Below are positions 25,107 to 33,337 of a stretch of DNA of 64,000 nt, piece by piece. The notes beneath the pieces were generated by a model. That model did no database searches. It was not told the origin of the DNA and saw only the letters and a program-made list of their open reading frames with translations. The stretch lies in the NCBI RefSeq assembly GCF_000166135.1, contig NC_014666.1, positions 496,001 through 560,000 on the forward strand. Reading direction: 5' to 3'. A program made the translations under genes and the position numbers. This DNA is from Pseudofrankia inefficax (GTDB lineage Bacteria; Actinomycetota; Actinomycetes; Frankiales; Frankiaceae). Numbering within the stretch: the stretch's first letter is position 1; every line of letters starts with the position of its first letter.

Positions 25107-25793
25107 ATGCCGAAACGTGTCGACCACGACGCCCGACGACGACAGATCGCGGACGCCCTGCTGCGGGTGGCGGCCTCCCGCGGGCTGCACGCCGTGGGGT
25201 TCCGCGAGGTAGCGGCCGAGGCCGGGGTGTCGGTCCGGCTGGTGCAGTACTACTTCGAGACGAAGGAGCAACTGTTCCTCTTCGGCCTGCGCCGGGTCGG
25301 CGAGCAGTTCGGCGAACGCGTCGCGGCCCAGCTCGCTCCCCCTCTGTCGCAGGGGGCGTCGGCGGGGGAGCGGGCGGGCCGACCCGCGGAATCGGCCCGT
25401 GCCCGGATCGAACGGGTCCTGCTGGCGACCATGCCGTTGGACGAGGACAGCCGGCCGCTCTACGTCACCTACACCCAGTACTTCGCGCTCGCCCTCACCG
25501 AACCGGGACTCGCGGCCCAGCCCTACACCGGCGACCCGGACATCCTCGCGACCTGGCTGACCGACCAGCTCCGCGGCTGCCAGGGGGCCGGGCTGCTGCC
25601 GCCCACCGCCGTACTGACCGACGAGGCCACGGTCCTGCTGGCCCTGACCACTGGCCTGGGCACCGCGCTGCTCGCCGGCACCCGGTCTCCGGCGGAAGCC
25701 CGCCAGGCCCTCGCCCACCACCTCGACCGCCTGCTCGGGCCTCCCGTCGGCGTCTCCGTGGACGGAGCGCCTGGGCGCCGTGGATATCGGTGA
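25107..25793 (+). CDS. TetR family transcriptional regulator
   Basis: 228 aa from ATG 25107 (AAAGGGAG upstream). Helix-turn-helix: RRQIADALLRVAASRGLHAV, then REVAAEAGVSVRLVQYYFETKEQLF. The C-terminal domain includes RIERVLLATMPLDEDSR and YVTYTQYFALALTEPGL, as in the AcrR-like group that controls hydrolases. The gene begins 7 bases beyond the 26-bp dyad, so it probably represses itself and the alpha/beta hydrolase. Confidence 0.93.
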   Translation: MPKRVDHDARRRQIADALLRVAASRGLHAVGFREVAAEAGVSVRLVQYYFETKEQLFLFGLRRVGEQFGERVAAQLAPPLSQGASAGERAGRPAESARARIERVLLATMPLDEDSRPLYVTYTQYFALALTEPGLAAQPYTGDPDILATWLTDQLRGCQGAGLLPPTAVLTDEATVLLALTTGLGTALLAGTRSPAEARQALAHHLDRLLGPPVGVSVDGAPGRRGYR

Positions 25794-26090
25794 CCCCCGG
25801 GCAGAGCCCAGCGGATTTCTGGAGGAGAAGCCTGGGTTAGGCGATCGAGAGTGGGGTAGATCCGAGGCGACGCTCAACATCAACAGGCGGGAAATCGGAC
25901 AGACGTTCCCCCGCGGTTCCCTCAGCCGATAGCCCACAGCCGATGGCTGAGGACGGCACACGGAAATCGGGGGAAGACACCATGACTCGCTGCGAGAAAT
26001 GCACATGCGCACACCGCGTCCCGCGTGACCGGGAACGCGACAGGCCACGTCCCGGCGGCGTAGCTCCCGGCCGCCACGCTGGCTTGCCAC
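25794..26090. other. intergenic, no gene seen
   Basis: 297 bases between the TetR stop and the RsbW-like gene. No supported open frame or hairpin; presumably holds the promoter of the latter. Confidence 0.45.
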
Positions 26091-26507
26091 ATGGAGAGTG
26101 AGCAGACCGAGGAGTTCTGGATCGCACCCGATCCAGCGGCCATTCGCGACACGCGTCGCGCGGTGCTCCGGCTTTGCCGGGAAACGAACCTCCCCGCCGA
26201 CACCCGCGAGACCGCCGTCCTGCTCACCAGCGAGACGGTGACGAACGCCATCGTGCATGGTGGTCCACCCGCGCGCCTGGTCATCCGGGTCTCGCCTGGT
26301 GTTATCCGCGTCGAGGTCACCGACAGCACCGACCGCCTTCCGGTGGTCGTTCCCGCTCGGCCCGACGCGACGAACGGCCGCGGCATCGGGCTGGTCGACG
26401 CGCTCGCCACTCGCTGGGGTGTCCAGCGGCATTCCGGCGGAAAGACCGTGTGGTTCGAGATCTCCCAGGCCTCGTCGCCCAGTCCGCCGCCGCCGTCGAC
26501 TGGTTGA
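26091..26507 (+). CDS. RsbW-like ATP-binding (anti-sigma/HATPase) protein
   Basis: 138 aa, single HATPase_c_2 domain as in anti-sigma factors RsbW/SpoIIAB. The N box is [14 protein letters not shown], followed by [12 protein letters not shown] (G1), [16 protein letters not shown] (G2) and GGKTVWFEI. These proteins bind a partner sigma factor, or phosphorylate an anti-anti-sigma factor, to control stress genes. No STAS partner or sigma-B gene is adjacent, as is usual for the many orphan copies in Streptomyces and Frankia. Lies upstream of a GlsB-type stress membrane protein. Confidence 0.9.
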   Translation: MESEQTEEFWIAPDPAAIRDTRRAVLRLCRETNLPADTRETAVLLTSETVTNAIVHGGPPARLVIRVSPGVIRVEVTDSTDRLPVVVPARPDATNGRGIGLVDALATRWGVQRHSGGKTVWFEISQASSPSPPPPSTG

Positions 26508-26638
26508 CGGGACCGGCTGGTACCCGGGCCGACGGGTTTCGGGAACTTGAGTGTTTGGGTGGCCCGACAAGGTGGCATAAAGCTTCCGAAATCACGACGG
26601 GTGATCGTCGAAAGTGCTTTGTCTACCTGGAGGATCCC

Positions 26639-26914
26639 GTGGTCTGGACCATCATCTTCTGGCTTTTGCTCGGCCTGGTCGCCGGCGCGATTGCTCGTTT
26701 CCTTGTGCCCGGCCGTGACCCGATGGGCTGGGTCGGAACCATCGTCCTCGGCATCGTCGGATCGTTTCTCGGCGGATTCCTCGGTTACCTCATCTTCGGC
26801 AAGGACCTCAACGAGGGGGCGCTCCAGCCGTCCGGGATCGTCGGGTCCATCATCGGCGCCATCATCGTGCTGCTGGTCTACCGGGCCGCGACCCACCGCC
26901 GCGTCCTTCGCTGA
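26639..26914 (+). CDS. GlsB/YeaQ/YmgE family stress-response membrane protein
   Basis: 91 aa from GTG 26639 with GGAGG 5 bases upstream. Three short Gly-rich membrane helices: [40 protein letters not shown] and [16 protein letters not shown], with the family motif GRDPMGW between helices 1 and 2. This transglycosylase-associated family is induced by general stress in many bacteria; its molecular job is unknown. The long frame from 26174 is the wrong reading of the previous gene. Confidence 0.9.
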   Translation: MVWTIIFWLLLGLVAGAIARFLVPGRDPMGWVGTIVLGIVGSFLGGFLGYLIFGKDLNEGALQPSGIVGSIIGAIIVLLVYRAATHRRVLR

Positions 26915-27008
26915 CGAGGTATGCGAGACCGATCCCCGTCAGCCCACCCACACGACTGATCGGCCGGCGCGCGCCTCGCGCCAGGCGGCCGGGTCCGTCG
27001 GCAACATC

Positions 27009-27061
27009 CACGCGAAGGGCGGCTGCGGTGCCCTCAAGGCCCCGCAGCCGCCCTTCGCGTG
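27009..27061. terminator. 20-bp perfect hairpin
   Basis: Arms CACGCGAAGGGCGGCTGCGG (27009-27028) and its exact complement (27042-27061), 13-base loop, about 95 bases past the GlsB-like stop. Intrinsic terminator type, no U-tract. Confidence 0.85.
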
Positions 27062-27145
27062 CGCCCGAGGTTCCCGGGCCGGACCAGGTCCGGCGAGAAG
27101 GTCTGTAAACGGGCTAACCGGACGGAACGTGGGTAAGGGGCGGGT

Positions 27146-27502
27146 ATGACAACAGTCGACCCGGTGCCGGACCCACGGCCGCCCGAGCCAGTCGAAACGC
27201 CGCCCGTCGTCCAGCAGCATGTCGTGCGCTCGACGCGGACGAGTCAGGTCTGGTCGGCGGTAGTTCTGTTCGCCCTCGTCCTCCTGATTCTGCTGATCTT
27301 CATTTTGCAGAACGGCCAGCGGGTCAAGGTGTCGTTCCTGGGCTCCCACGGCCACCTGCCACTCGCGGTGGCGATGCTGTTCGCCGCCGTCGCGGGTGCG
27401 CTGCTGGTCGCCATTCCGGGAATCGTCCGCATGGTCCAGCTGCGCCGGGTGGCACGTCGTCACCGCGGCGCCGATGGTCCGGCGGCCGGCGAGAACGCAT
27501 GA
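27146..27502 (+). CDS. LapA-domain membrane protein
   Basis: 118 aa. An N-terminal Pro/Thr-rich cytosolic stretch is followed by two membrane helices, VWSAVVLFALVLLILLIFIL and LPLAVAMLFAAVAGALLVAI, separated by QNGQRVKVSFLGSHGH, the lipopolysaccharide-assembly-protein-A (DUF1049) pattern, and a basic C-terminus. In actinobacteria this family is a small membrane protein of unknown role. It is 11 bases upstream of the hemerythrin gene, so probably the same mRNA. Confidence 0.85.
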   Translation: MTTVDPVPDPRPPEPVETPPVVQQHVVRSTRTSQVWSAVVLFALVLLILLIFILQNGQRVKVSFLGSHGHLPLAVAMLFAAVAGALLVAIPGIVRMVQLRRVARRHRGADGPAAGENA

Positions 27503-27513
27503 GGAGACCCTGA

Positions 27514-28017
27514 ATGGCTGACATCGTCGATCTGGTCTACGCCGATCACGATTGGCTGCGGCGCCAGTTCTTCTACCTCGACTACGCGACCGGCAACGCC
27601 GAGTTGACGGCGGTGTGGGAGGCGCTCGCGACCCGGTTGGACACCCACGCGGACGCGGAGGAGACGGTTTTCTACCCGACTCTGCTGAAGAAGGGCGACT
27701 CCGGCGATCCTGAGGAGGAGACCGAGGACGCGATCGACGACCACAACAAGATCCGAGCGGCCGTGACGGACGCCCGCTCCCACCGGGTCGGCACCAAGGT
27801 CTGGTTCGAGGCGGTCGGCGCGGCCCGGACCGAGAACGGCAAGCACCTCGATGAAGAGGAACGCGAGGCGATCCCGGATTTCATCAAGAGCACCAGCCCC
27901 GAACTGCGCCACCAGCTGGCGATGCGGTGGCTCCAGTTCTATGCCGACCACCGGGACGGCGCGGGCGTGAACACGAAGAGCAAGGACGCCGCGGAATACA
28001 TCGAGGCGAACAGCTGA
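27514..28017 (+). CDS. hemerythrin HHE-domain protein
   Basis: 167 aa, four-helix bundle. Candidate di-iron ligands are the His of YADHDWLRRQF, DTHADAEETVFYPTL (His and Glu), DDHNKIRAAV and KHLDEEEREAIPDF. A C-terminal extension has LAMRWLQFYADHRDG. Members bind oxygen or NO, or act as peroxide or nitrosative stress proteins in the cytosol. Short leader with GGAGAC before ATG 27514. Convergent with the kinase-WD40 gene, 9 bases apart. Confidence 0.92.
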   Translation: MADIVDLVYADHDWLRRQFFYLDYATGNAELTAVWEALATRLDTHADAEETVFYPTLLKKGDSGDPEEETEDAIDDHNKIRAAVTDARSHRVGTKVWFEAVGAARTENGKHLDEEEREAIPDFIKSTSPELRHQLAMRWLQFYADHRDGAGVNTKSKDAAEYIEANS

Positions 28018-28026
28018 CTCCTTACC

Positions 28027-30315
28027 TCAGCCCGACGTCCACAGGCGCACCGTCTTGTCCCGGCTGCCGCTGACAAGGGTGTGCCCGTCGGGCGTGAACG
28101 CCAGCTTCGTGATCGTGTCGGTGTGGCCGGTCAGCGGGGTGCCGACCGGGCGCGGTGCGGTCGGGTCGGAGATGTCCCAGAACCTGATGGTGCGGTCGGC
28201 GCCCGCGGTGGCCAGAACGCGGCCGTCCAGCGTCAACGCGACCGCCCACACCTGGTTGGGCTGACTCGGAGCGGCGAGCAGCCGCGGAACCGACGGCACG
28301 GTGATGTCCCACAACCGCACGGCATGGTCGATGCTGCCGGTGATGAGGGTGTGCCCGTCAGGGGTGAAGGCCAGCGACTCGACAGCCTTGACGCCGTTGC
28401 CGGACTGGACGGGCAACGTGCCAAGCGGCTGTGGCTGCGCCTGCGGGTTGGAGACGTCCCACAGTCCGACCGAGCCGTCCTGGCCCGCCGTCGCGAGAAT
28501 CGATCCGTCGGGCGAGAACGCCACGGACCACACCTGGCCGCCGTCGAAGTGGAACGGCTGGCCGGCCATGACCGGTGCCTGCGGGCTGGACACATTCCAC
28601 ACCCGCACCGTGCCGTTGCCGTCGCCGCTGGCGAGCAGGTTCCCGACCGGAGCGAAACCGACCGACCACGCCGGCCCGCCGCCCGCGGCGACGATCGGTG
28701 CGCCCAGTCGCCGCGCCGCCCCGGGGTTCGAGACGTCCCACAGCTGGACCGTGCCGTTCCGGCTGCCGCTGGCGAGGGTGCGCCCGCCCGGGGCGAAGGC
28801 CGCCGCCATCATCCCGGTCGTGTCACCGGTGGACAGGGACGGCAGCGCTCGCGGCTTCGCGGGCCGCGAGATGTCCCACAGCGTCACCGTGCCGTTCTGG
28901 CTGGCGGCCGCGAGGGTGCTGCCGTCGGGCGTGGTGGCCACACCCCACACCTGGTCCTTGGCGTCGGTCAGCCGGTCTCCCAGCGCGCGGAAGTTCCCGC
29001 TCGACGACGGCGTACCCGAGACGGACGTCGCTGGCTCGCCGCCTCCGTCACCGCCGCTGCCCTGAAGCGCGAAGGCGGTGACGGCCCCGGCGAGAACGAC
29101 GACGACCGCCAGGCCGGCGGCGAGGACCGCGCGACGCCGTTGGCGCCGCGGACGGGGCCAGGGGCCCGGGTCCTGGTCGGTCACGTTCGCCGGGACAGCC
29201 TGGCGGCCGGGTCCCGGGTCGGCCAGGTGGGTGCCTGCCTCCGACATCCCGGTCGAGGAGCCGGTGTCGCCGCGCGGGCCGTCGTGCGTCGCCGGGCGCG
29301 GCGCGGGCGGCGACGCGGTGGCGCTCGCCGGCCGCGGGGTGGGCGGCGGGCCGGTCACCGGCGGTTGAGCGCGGGTGGCCGTCCGGTCCGGGCTGTAGGT
29401 GCTCATCTCCGAGGTCGGGGTCGGCGGTGGTGTATGGATCTGCCTGACCGCGTCGCCCAGCTCGGCCGCGGTGGGACGGGCGGCGGGATCCTTGGCCAGC
29501 GCGCGGGCGGCGAGCGGCCGCAGCGTGCCCGGGAGGCTGGTGAGGTCCGGGGTCACCTCGAGGACTTGGCGCATGACCTTCGGGATCGTGTCGCCGGCGA
29601 ACGGGGCGTTGCCGGTGGCGGCGAACACGAGGACCGCGCCCCACGCGTGGATGTCGACGGCGGAGGTGACCCCCTCGTTGAGGACCTGCTCCGGGGCCAT
29701 GAACGCCGGGGTACCGATGGCGCTCTGGGTGGCCATCGTGGTCGTGTCGAGGGCGCGGGCGATGCCGAAGTCGATGACGCGGGCGCCGAACGGGGACAGC
29801 AGGATGTTGCCGGGCTTCAGGTCGCGGTGGATCACGCCGGCGGCGTGGATCGCGCGCAGCGCGTCGGCGACCGCGCCGGCCAGCCACTCCAGCTGGGCCG
29901 CCGGCAGCGGCCCGTTGCGGCGGATCCGGTCGGACAGAGTCGGGCCGTCGACGTACTCGGTGACGAGATAGGGGCGGCTGCCCGTGATGTTGACGTCGAG
30001 GACCGCGGCCGTATAGGCGTTGTGGACACTCTGCGCGGCCCGCGCCTCGCGGGCGAAACGTTCCCGGAACTCGGCGACGGTAGCCAGCTCGGGGCGGATC
30101 ACCTTGATCGCCAGCAGCGGCCCGGCCGTGGCCGGCTCCGTCACACTGTTCCCACCGGTGGCGGGATCCGCTGCGCCGGTCTCGGCGGCGGCTCGGCGGC
30201 CGAGGTAGACGGTGCCCATGCCGCCGTGCCCGAGCCGGCCCAGCAAGGTGTACGGGCCGAGCTGGTGTGGGTCGAAGTCGTCGAGTGGTTCCACGCCCGC
30301 CGGGACCTCGCTCAC
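28027..30315 (-). CDS. transmembrane Ser/Thr kinase with seven-bladed WD40 ectodomain
   Basis: 762 aa from GTG 30315 (GGGGGG about 8 bases upstream). The kinase domain has LGHGGMGTVYLG, an unusual 30-residue Ala/Thr/Gly-rich insert before the IKVIRPEL lysine, HRDLKPGN, DFGIAR and GTPAFMAPEQ. A Pro-rich juxtamembrane linker is followed by a single helix (LAAGLAVVVVLAGAVTAFAL). Seven WD40 repeats follow, each ending in a W-D/N-like blade (VTLWDIS, VQLWDVS, VRVWNVS, VGLWDVS, VRLWDIT, IRFWDIS, VRLWTS), a complete propeller placed outside the membrane. It probably transduces a protein or ligand cue. Divergent from a SigE-family sigma operon. Confidence 0.95.
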   Translation of the reverse strand: MSEVPAGVEPLDDFDPHQLGPYTLLGRLGHGGMGTVYLGRRAAAETGAADPATGGNSVTEPATAGPLLAIKVIRPELATVAEFRERFAREARAAQSVHNAYTAAVLDVNITGSRPYLVTEYVDGPTLSDRIRRNGPLPAAQLEWLAGAVADALRAIHAAGVIHRDLKPGNILLSPFGARVIDFGIARALDTTTMATQSAIGTPAFMAPEQVLNEGVTSAVDIHAWGAVLVFAATGNAPFAGDTIPKVMRQVLEVTPDLTSLPGTLRPLAARALAKDPAARPTAAELGDAVRQIHTPPPTPTSEMSTYSPDRTATRAQPPVTGPPPTPRPASATASPPAPRPATHDGPRGDTGSSTGMSEAGTHLADPGPGRQAVPANVTDQDPGPWPRPRRQRRRAVLAAGLAVVVVLAGAVTAFALQGSGGDGGGEPATSVSGTPSSSGNFRALGDRLTDAKDQVWGVATTPDGSTLAAASQNGTVTLWDISRPAKPRALPSLSTGDTTGMMAAAFAPGGRTLASGSRNGTVQLWDVSNPGAARRLGAPIVAAGGGPAWSVGFAPVGNLLASGDGNGTVRVWNVSSPQAPVMAGQPFHFDGGQVWSVAFSPDGSILATAGQDGSVGLWDVSNPQAQPQPLGTLPVQSGNGVKAVESLAFTPDGHTLITGSIDHAVRLWDITVPSVPRLLAAPSQPNQVWAVALTLDGRVLATAGADRTIRFWDISDPTAPRPVGTPLTGHTDTITKLAFTPDGHTLVSGSRDKTVRLWTSG

Positions 30316-30423
30316 GTCACCCCCCTGACGCAGCGGGGCACCGCGCATGGCCTCCTGCCGGCGCGGCACCGTCGATACCGGGCCATGTATACCCTATCGA
30401 TCTTCCCGTCCGGTAGGTCGGTT

Positions 30424-30455
30424 ACGCGACGGGTCCGTCACGCGACGGCGTCCGT
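30424..30455. repeat. direct repeat in the kinase/sigma intergenic space
   Basis: ACGCGACGGGTCCGT (30424-30438) and ACGCGACGGCGTCCGT (30440-30455) differ by one inserted base. Located between divergent starts; a possible regulator site. Confidence 0.5.
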
Positions 30456-30537
30456 GGGGGACGACGCCCCATTTATCTGCCTGTTCCCAGGCAACCGTTC
30501 GCGCCCGCCTTGGCCTCTGGTGGGGCGAGGAGGTCGC

Positions 30538-31125
30538 ATGGATATCGAGGACGACGCATTCGATGACTACTTCGTCGCCCGGCTGCCTGGACTGTTGCGC
30601 TTCGCCTACCTGCTGACCGGCGATTTCGGTGAGGCGGAGGATCTGACGCAGACCGCGCTCGCGCGCACCTTCCGGGTCTGGAAACGCGTGCGGTCGCACG
30701 ACCGGCCCGACGCGTACGTGCGACGGGTGATGGTGAACGCGAACGCCCGGCGGTTCCGCCGACGGCGGCCGCACCAGGTCCTCGTGGCCCACCCGCCGGA
30801 CCGGCCGGGCCGCTCGCCGGAGCTCGGCGCGGTGGAGGACCGCGCCGGCCTGGTCCAGGCGTTGGCCAGCCTGCCGCAGCGGCAGCGCGCTGTCGTGATC
30901 CTGCGCTACTGCGACGACCTGGCCGAGACAGAGGTCGCGGCCCTGCTCGGCTGTTCGGTCGGGACGGTCAAGAGCCAGGCGTCGAAGGGACTGGCCAAGC
31001 TGCGGACCCACCCGGCCCTGTCCGATCTCGGCCCGTCGTCACGGGCCCTGGCCGCCGCGTCCGGCAGCACCGCGCCCCGCCTCACCGATCCCCGGGTCAC
31101 CGCGATCAGGAGGGAAGCACAGTGA
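30538..31125 (+). CDS. SigE-family ECF RNA polymerase sigma factor
   Basis: 195 aa from ATG 30538 (GAGGAGG upstream). Region 2: DDYFVARLPGLLRFAYLLTG, DFGEAEDLTQTALARTFRVW, RPDAYVRRVMVNANARRFRR. Region 4: ASLPQRQRAVVILRYCDDLA, ETEVAALLGCSVGTVKSQAS, KGLAKLR. This is the actinobacterial SigE-like (SigE70-ECF) family. It overlaps the next gene by GTGA, so the membrane protein downstream is translationally coupled and is its likely regulator. Long frames reaching back to 28081 are antisense to the kinase. Confidence 0.95.
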   Translation: MDIEDDAFDDYFVARLPGLLRFAYLLTGDFGEAEDLTQTALARTFRVWKRVRSHDRPDAYVRRVMVNANARRFRRRRPHQVLVAHPPDRPGRSPELGAVEDRAGLVQALASLPQRQRAVVILRYCDDLAETEVAALLGCSVGTVKSQASKGLAKLRTHPALSDLGPSSRALAAASGSTAPRLTDPRVTAIRREAQ

Positions 31126-32321
31126 ACGACAGCCCGCGGTCGCGCGAGACGCGACAGACTCTCGAAGCCCCGACCCGCGAGGACGTCGCCGACTGGCTCC
31201 GGACGGCGGCGGACCAGGTGAGGGTCCGGCCAACCGCCACCACCTGGGCGGGGACCAAGACGCGGATCGCCCGTGAGCGGCGAAGCCGCACGATCCGGCG
31301 GGCCGGCCTGGTCGCCACCGTCGCCGCGGCGGTGATCGCCGTCGCCGTCCTCGGTGTCGGGCCACTCGACCTGCGCCACCGGACGACACCCGCCGGCGGC
31401 GCCGAATCGGCGGTGGCCGCCGCGGCGAAGCCGCCGCCACCGGTGCCCATCGAGGTGCCGGGGGCGGCCGGGCAGGCCCCCATCAAGATTCACCTGGTGG
31501 ACGCGCCCCGTCCCGTGCCGCTGACCGAGGGCCAGAAGGCGACCCTCGTCCGCCGGTGCCAAATTCCTGGCGAATCGCCTGGGATCACCTACCGGGCGTT
31601 CGGAGCGTTCCAGGACAAGCAGGGATTCGTCGCCGTCCTCGCGAGCGAGACCCAGTTCCTGGTGTGCACGATCCCTACCGACGCGAACGGCGCCCCCGCC
31701 TTCGACCGCGCCACCGCCGACGAAGAGCAGACGGCGTTCGCCTATGAGCAGTACCTGCTGCCATCCACGGCCCCGCTCACCACGTTCTACTACCGGGGTG
31801 GCGACTGGGCCCACGCCCGGTACGGCGCCGGGCGGGCAGCTCCGGACGTGGCGATGGTGCTCGCCGTGTTCCCGACCGGCGAGAGCGTCGTAGTCCCCAT
31901 TCTCGACGGCGGCGTATTCCTGGCCCGGTTCAAGGTCGAGGGCGCGAACTTCCCGGCCTGGGACCAGCACCTGACGTTCTACGCCTTCGACTCCACCGGA
32001 CAGTTCCTCAGCCGGCTGGACGCGTGGGCGGACCCGCCAGGTGGAGGGTCGGACCTCACCCCGCAGCGGCAGAGCGCGATGGAACAGGCTTGCCTTCAGT
32101 CGGCGAGCCAGGCGCCGAACGGGCCGAAGGATCTGGAGGCCAAGGCGGCGCTCCATCCGGCGAGCCTGCCGCTTCCCGCGGGAGCGCCAGGTCGGGAGGG
32201 ATGGATCCAGGTCTACGTCGGCCCGGTGACCGTCACCTGTACCGGCCCGGCGGACGCGTCCGGGTATTCAGTCCCGGCGACGCTGAAATTCCGGGCCTTC
32301 AAGACGGGGCTCACCGGATAG
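31122..32321 (+). CDS. membrane protein coupled to the sigma factor, putative anti-sigma factor
   Basis: 399 aa from GTG 31122, overlapping the sigma stop by 4 bases. The N-terminal 65 residues are charged and cytosolic (TREDVADWLRTAADQVRVRP; TKTRIARERRSRTIRR), followed by one helix (GLVATVAAAVIAVAVLGVG) and a roughly 310-residue extracytoplasmic part with two pairs of Cys (RRCQIPGESPG, LVCTIP, EQACLQSA, VTCTGP). Topology and coupling fit a membrane anti-sigma factor or a co-regulated sensor, but no zinc-binding HxxxCxxC anti-sigma motif is present, so the assignment is inference from position and topology. Confidence 0.75.
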   Translation: MNDSPRSRETRQTLEAPTREDVADWLRTAADQVRVRPTATTWAGTKTRIARERRSRTIRRAGLVATVAAAVIAVAVLGVGPLDLRHRTTPAGGAESAVAAAAKPPPPVPIEVPGAAGQAPIKIHLVDAPRPVPLTEGQKATLVRRCQIPGESPGITYRAFGAFQDKQGFVAVLASETQFLVCTIPTDANGAPAFDRATADEEQTAFAYEQYLLPSTAPLTTFYYRGGDWAHARYGAGRAAPDVAMVLAVFPTGESVVVPILDGGVFLARFKVEGANFPAWDQHLTFYAFDSTGQFLSRLDAWADPPGGGSDLTPQRQSAMEQACLQSASQAPNGPKDLEAKAALHPASLPLPAGAPGREGWIQVYVGPVTVTCTGPADASGYSVPATLKFRAFKTGLTG

Positions 32322-32357
32322 GGCCCCCGCCCGCCGCCGAACTCGACGCCCCCCGCG

Positions 32358-32398
32358 CCAGCCCGTCCAACGTCTGCCGCGGACGTTGGACGGGCTGG
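32358..32398 (+). terminator. 17-bp perfect hairpin
   Basis: Arms CCAGCCCGTCCAACGTC (32358-32374) and GACGTTGGACGGGCTGG (32382-32398) with a 7-base loop, 36 bases beyond the putative anti-sigma stop. Confidence 0.85.
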
Positions 32399-32532
32399 AC
32401 CTGACCCTCGGATCGACCTCCGGCGGTCCGCGACGTCATCCGCCCGTTCCCGCTGTGATCACGACCACCGCGTACCGGCCTGAATCGCTGTAGAAAGGTC
32501 GCTGGGAACACCCACGGCAGCGGAGGTGGCGG

Positions 32533-32628
32533 GTGAAGCGCGACGGCACGCGCAACGGGCTGGAACCGGCACCGCGGCGGGACCGGGGCACGTTGATCAC
32601 AGCGCCCGGCCGGGCCGTCGATGGATGA
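32533..32628 (+). CDS. 31-codon ORF overlapping the Fic start
   Basis: GTG 32533 with GGAGG 6 bases upstream, 31 residues (KRDGTRNGLEPAPRRDRG, then TLITAPGRAVDG), stop TGA at 32626-32628 inside the Fic gene's first codons (ATGGATGA). Class I Fic toxins are normally preceded by a small antitoxin with an [S/T]xxxE[G/N] helix; this peptide has T...LEP but not the exact spacing. It may be a decayed antitoxin, a coupling leader, or a non-functional frame. Confidence 0.4.
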   Translation: MKRDGTRNGLEPAPRRDRGTLITAPGRAVDG

Positions 32629-33211
32629 CGACCCGTACGTCTGGCCGGGTACGGACTGCCTGCAGAACCTGCTCGGCATCCGGGACCGCGAGGAGTTCCA
32701 CAAGGCCGAGCACGAGGTCGTGCGCGCCCGCAGGCTCCAGCTCGACACGGCGTTCCTGCCCGGCAACTACGACACGGATCACCTGCGGGGCTTCCACCGC
32801 TACCTGTTCCAGGACGTCTACGACTGGGCCGGCCAGTTCCGCCAGGGTGACATCTCCAAGGACGGCCAGCCGTTCACTCCCGGTGGGCAGCTCATCGAAC
32901 GGCTCGACGCCCTGTTCGAGCGGGTCGCGGCCCGCAAGCTCCTCGTCGGGATGGACTGGGAACCGTTCGTCGGCGGGTTCGCCCTGGTGTACGGCGACCT
33001 GAACGCCATCCACCCGTTCCGCGAGGGCAACGGGCGAACCCAGCGCGCGTTCCTGCGCCAGCTCGCCGCGCACGCCGGCTGGACGGTCGACTGGAGCTCG
33101 CTCGGCCGCTTCGCGAATGCGCGCGCGTGCGAGCGCTACATGAAAACTGGCAAGCCGCACCATCTGGTGCGGGTCCTCGCCCCCATCATCGTGGCGCGCA
33201 ACAAGCGCTAA
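32621..33211 (+). CDS. Fic/DOC family protein (probable AMP transferase)
   Basis: 196 aa. Complete active-site motif HPFREGNGRTQR at about residues 130-141 (catalytic His, Mg-binding Glu, GNGR phosphate loop), preceded by the family helices DTDHLRGFHRYLFQDVYDWAG and the flap RQGDISKDGQPF. The N-terminus (YPGT-like VWPGTDCLQNLLGIRDREE) matches stand-alone class I FicT-type proteins. Such enzymes attach AMP to target hydroxyls, for example on gyrase or topoisomerase IV, and are toxic if not inhibited. No internal inhibitory helix is evident; the only neighbour that could inhibit it is the overlapping 31-codon ORF. Ends at a strong bidirectional hairpin. Confidence 0.93.
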   Translation: MDDDPYVWPGTDCLQNLLGIRDREEFHKAEHEVVRARRLQLDTAFLPGNYDTDHLRGFHRYLFQDVYDWAGQFRQGDISKDGQPFTPGGQLIERLDALFERVAARKLLVGMDWEPFVGGFALVYGDLNAIHPFREGNGRTQRAFLRQLAAHAGWTVDWSSLGRFANARACERYMKTGKPHHLVRVLAPIIVARNKR

Positions 33212-33260
33212 CTAAGGGGCGCGTCGCATCTCAGCCTGGGTGTCAAGGGCTGGACGCGCG

Positions 33261-33304
33261 ACGCCGAATGCCGGTCCAGGCTGGGCCGGACCGGCATTCG
33301 GCGT
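33261..33304. terminator. 17-bp bidirectional hairpin between Fic and MFS genes
   Basis: Arms ACGCCGAATGCCGGTCC (33261-33277) and GGACCGGCATTCGGCGT (33288-33304), 10-base loop, between two convergent genes. Confidence 0.88.
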
Positions 33305-33337
33305 GCTCGAAGTGGTGTTGCGCGGTGGTTGCGCGGG

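Noticed and set aside
24165-26570. 801-codon minus-strand open frame
   Set aside because: Only the lower 304 codons (start 25079) form the hydrolase; the upper part is antisense to a TetR gene and the RsbW-like gene.
26174-26914. 246-codon frame including the GlsB-like gene
   Set aside because: The first two thirds is an out-of-frame reading of the RsbW-like gene; the GTG at 26639 has its own ribosome site.
28081-31125. 1,014-codon plus-strand open frame
   Set aside because: Antisense shadow of the kinase-WD40 gene; only the last 195 codons are the real sigma factor, starting at ATG 30538.
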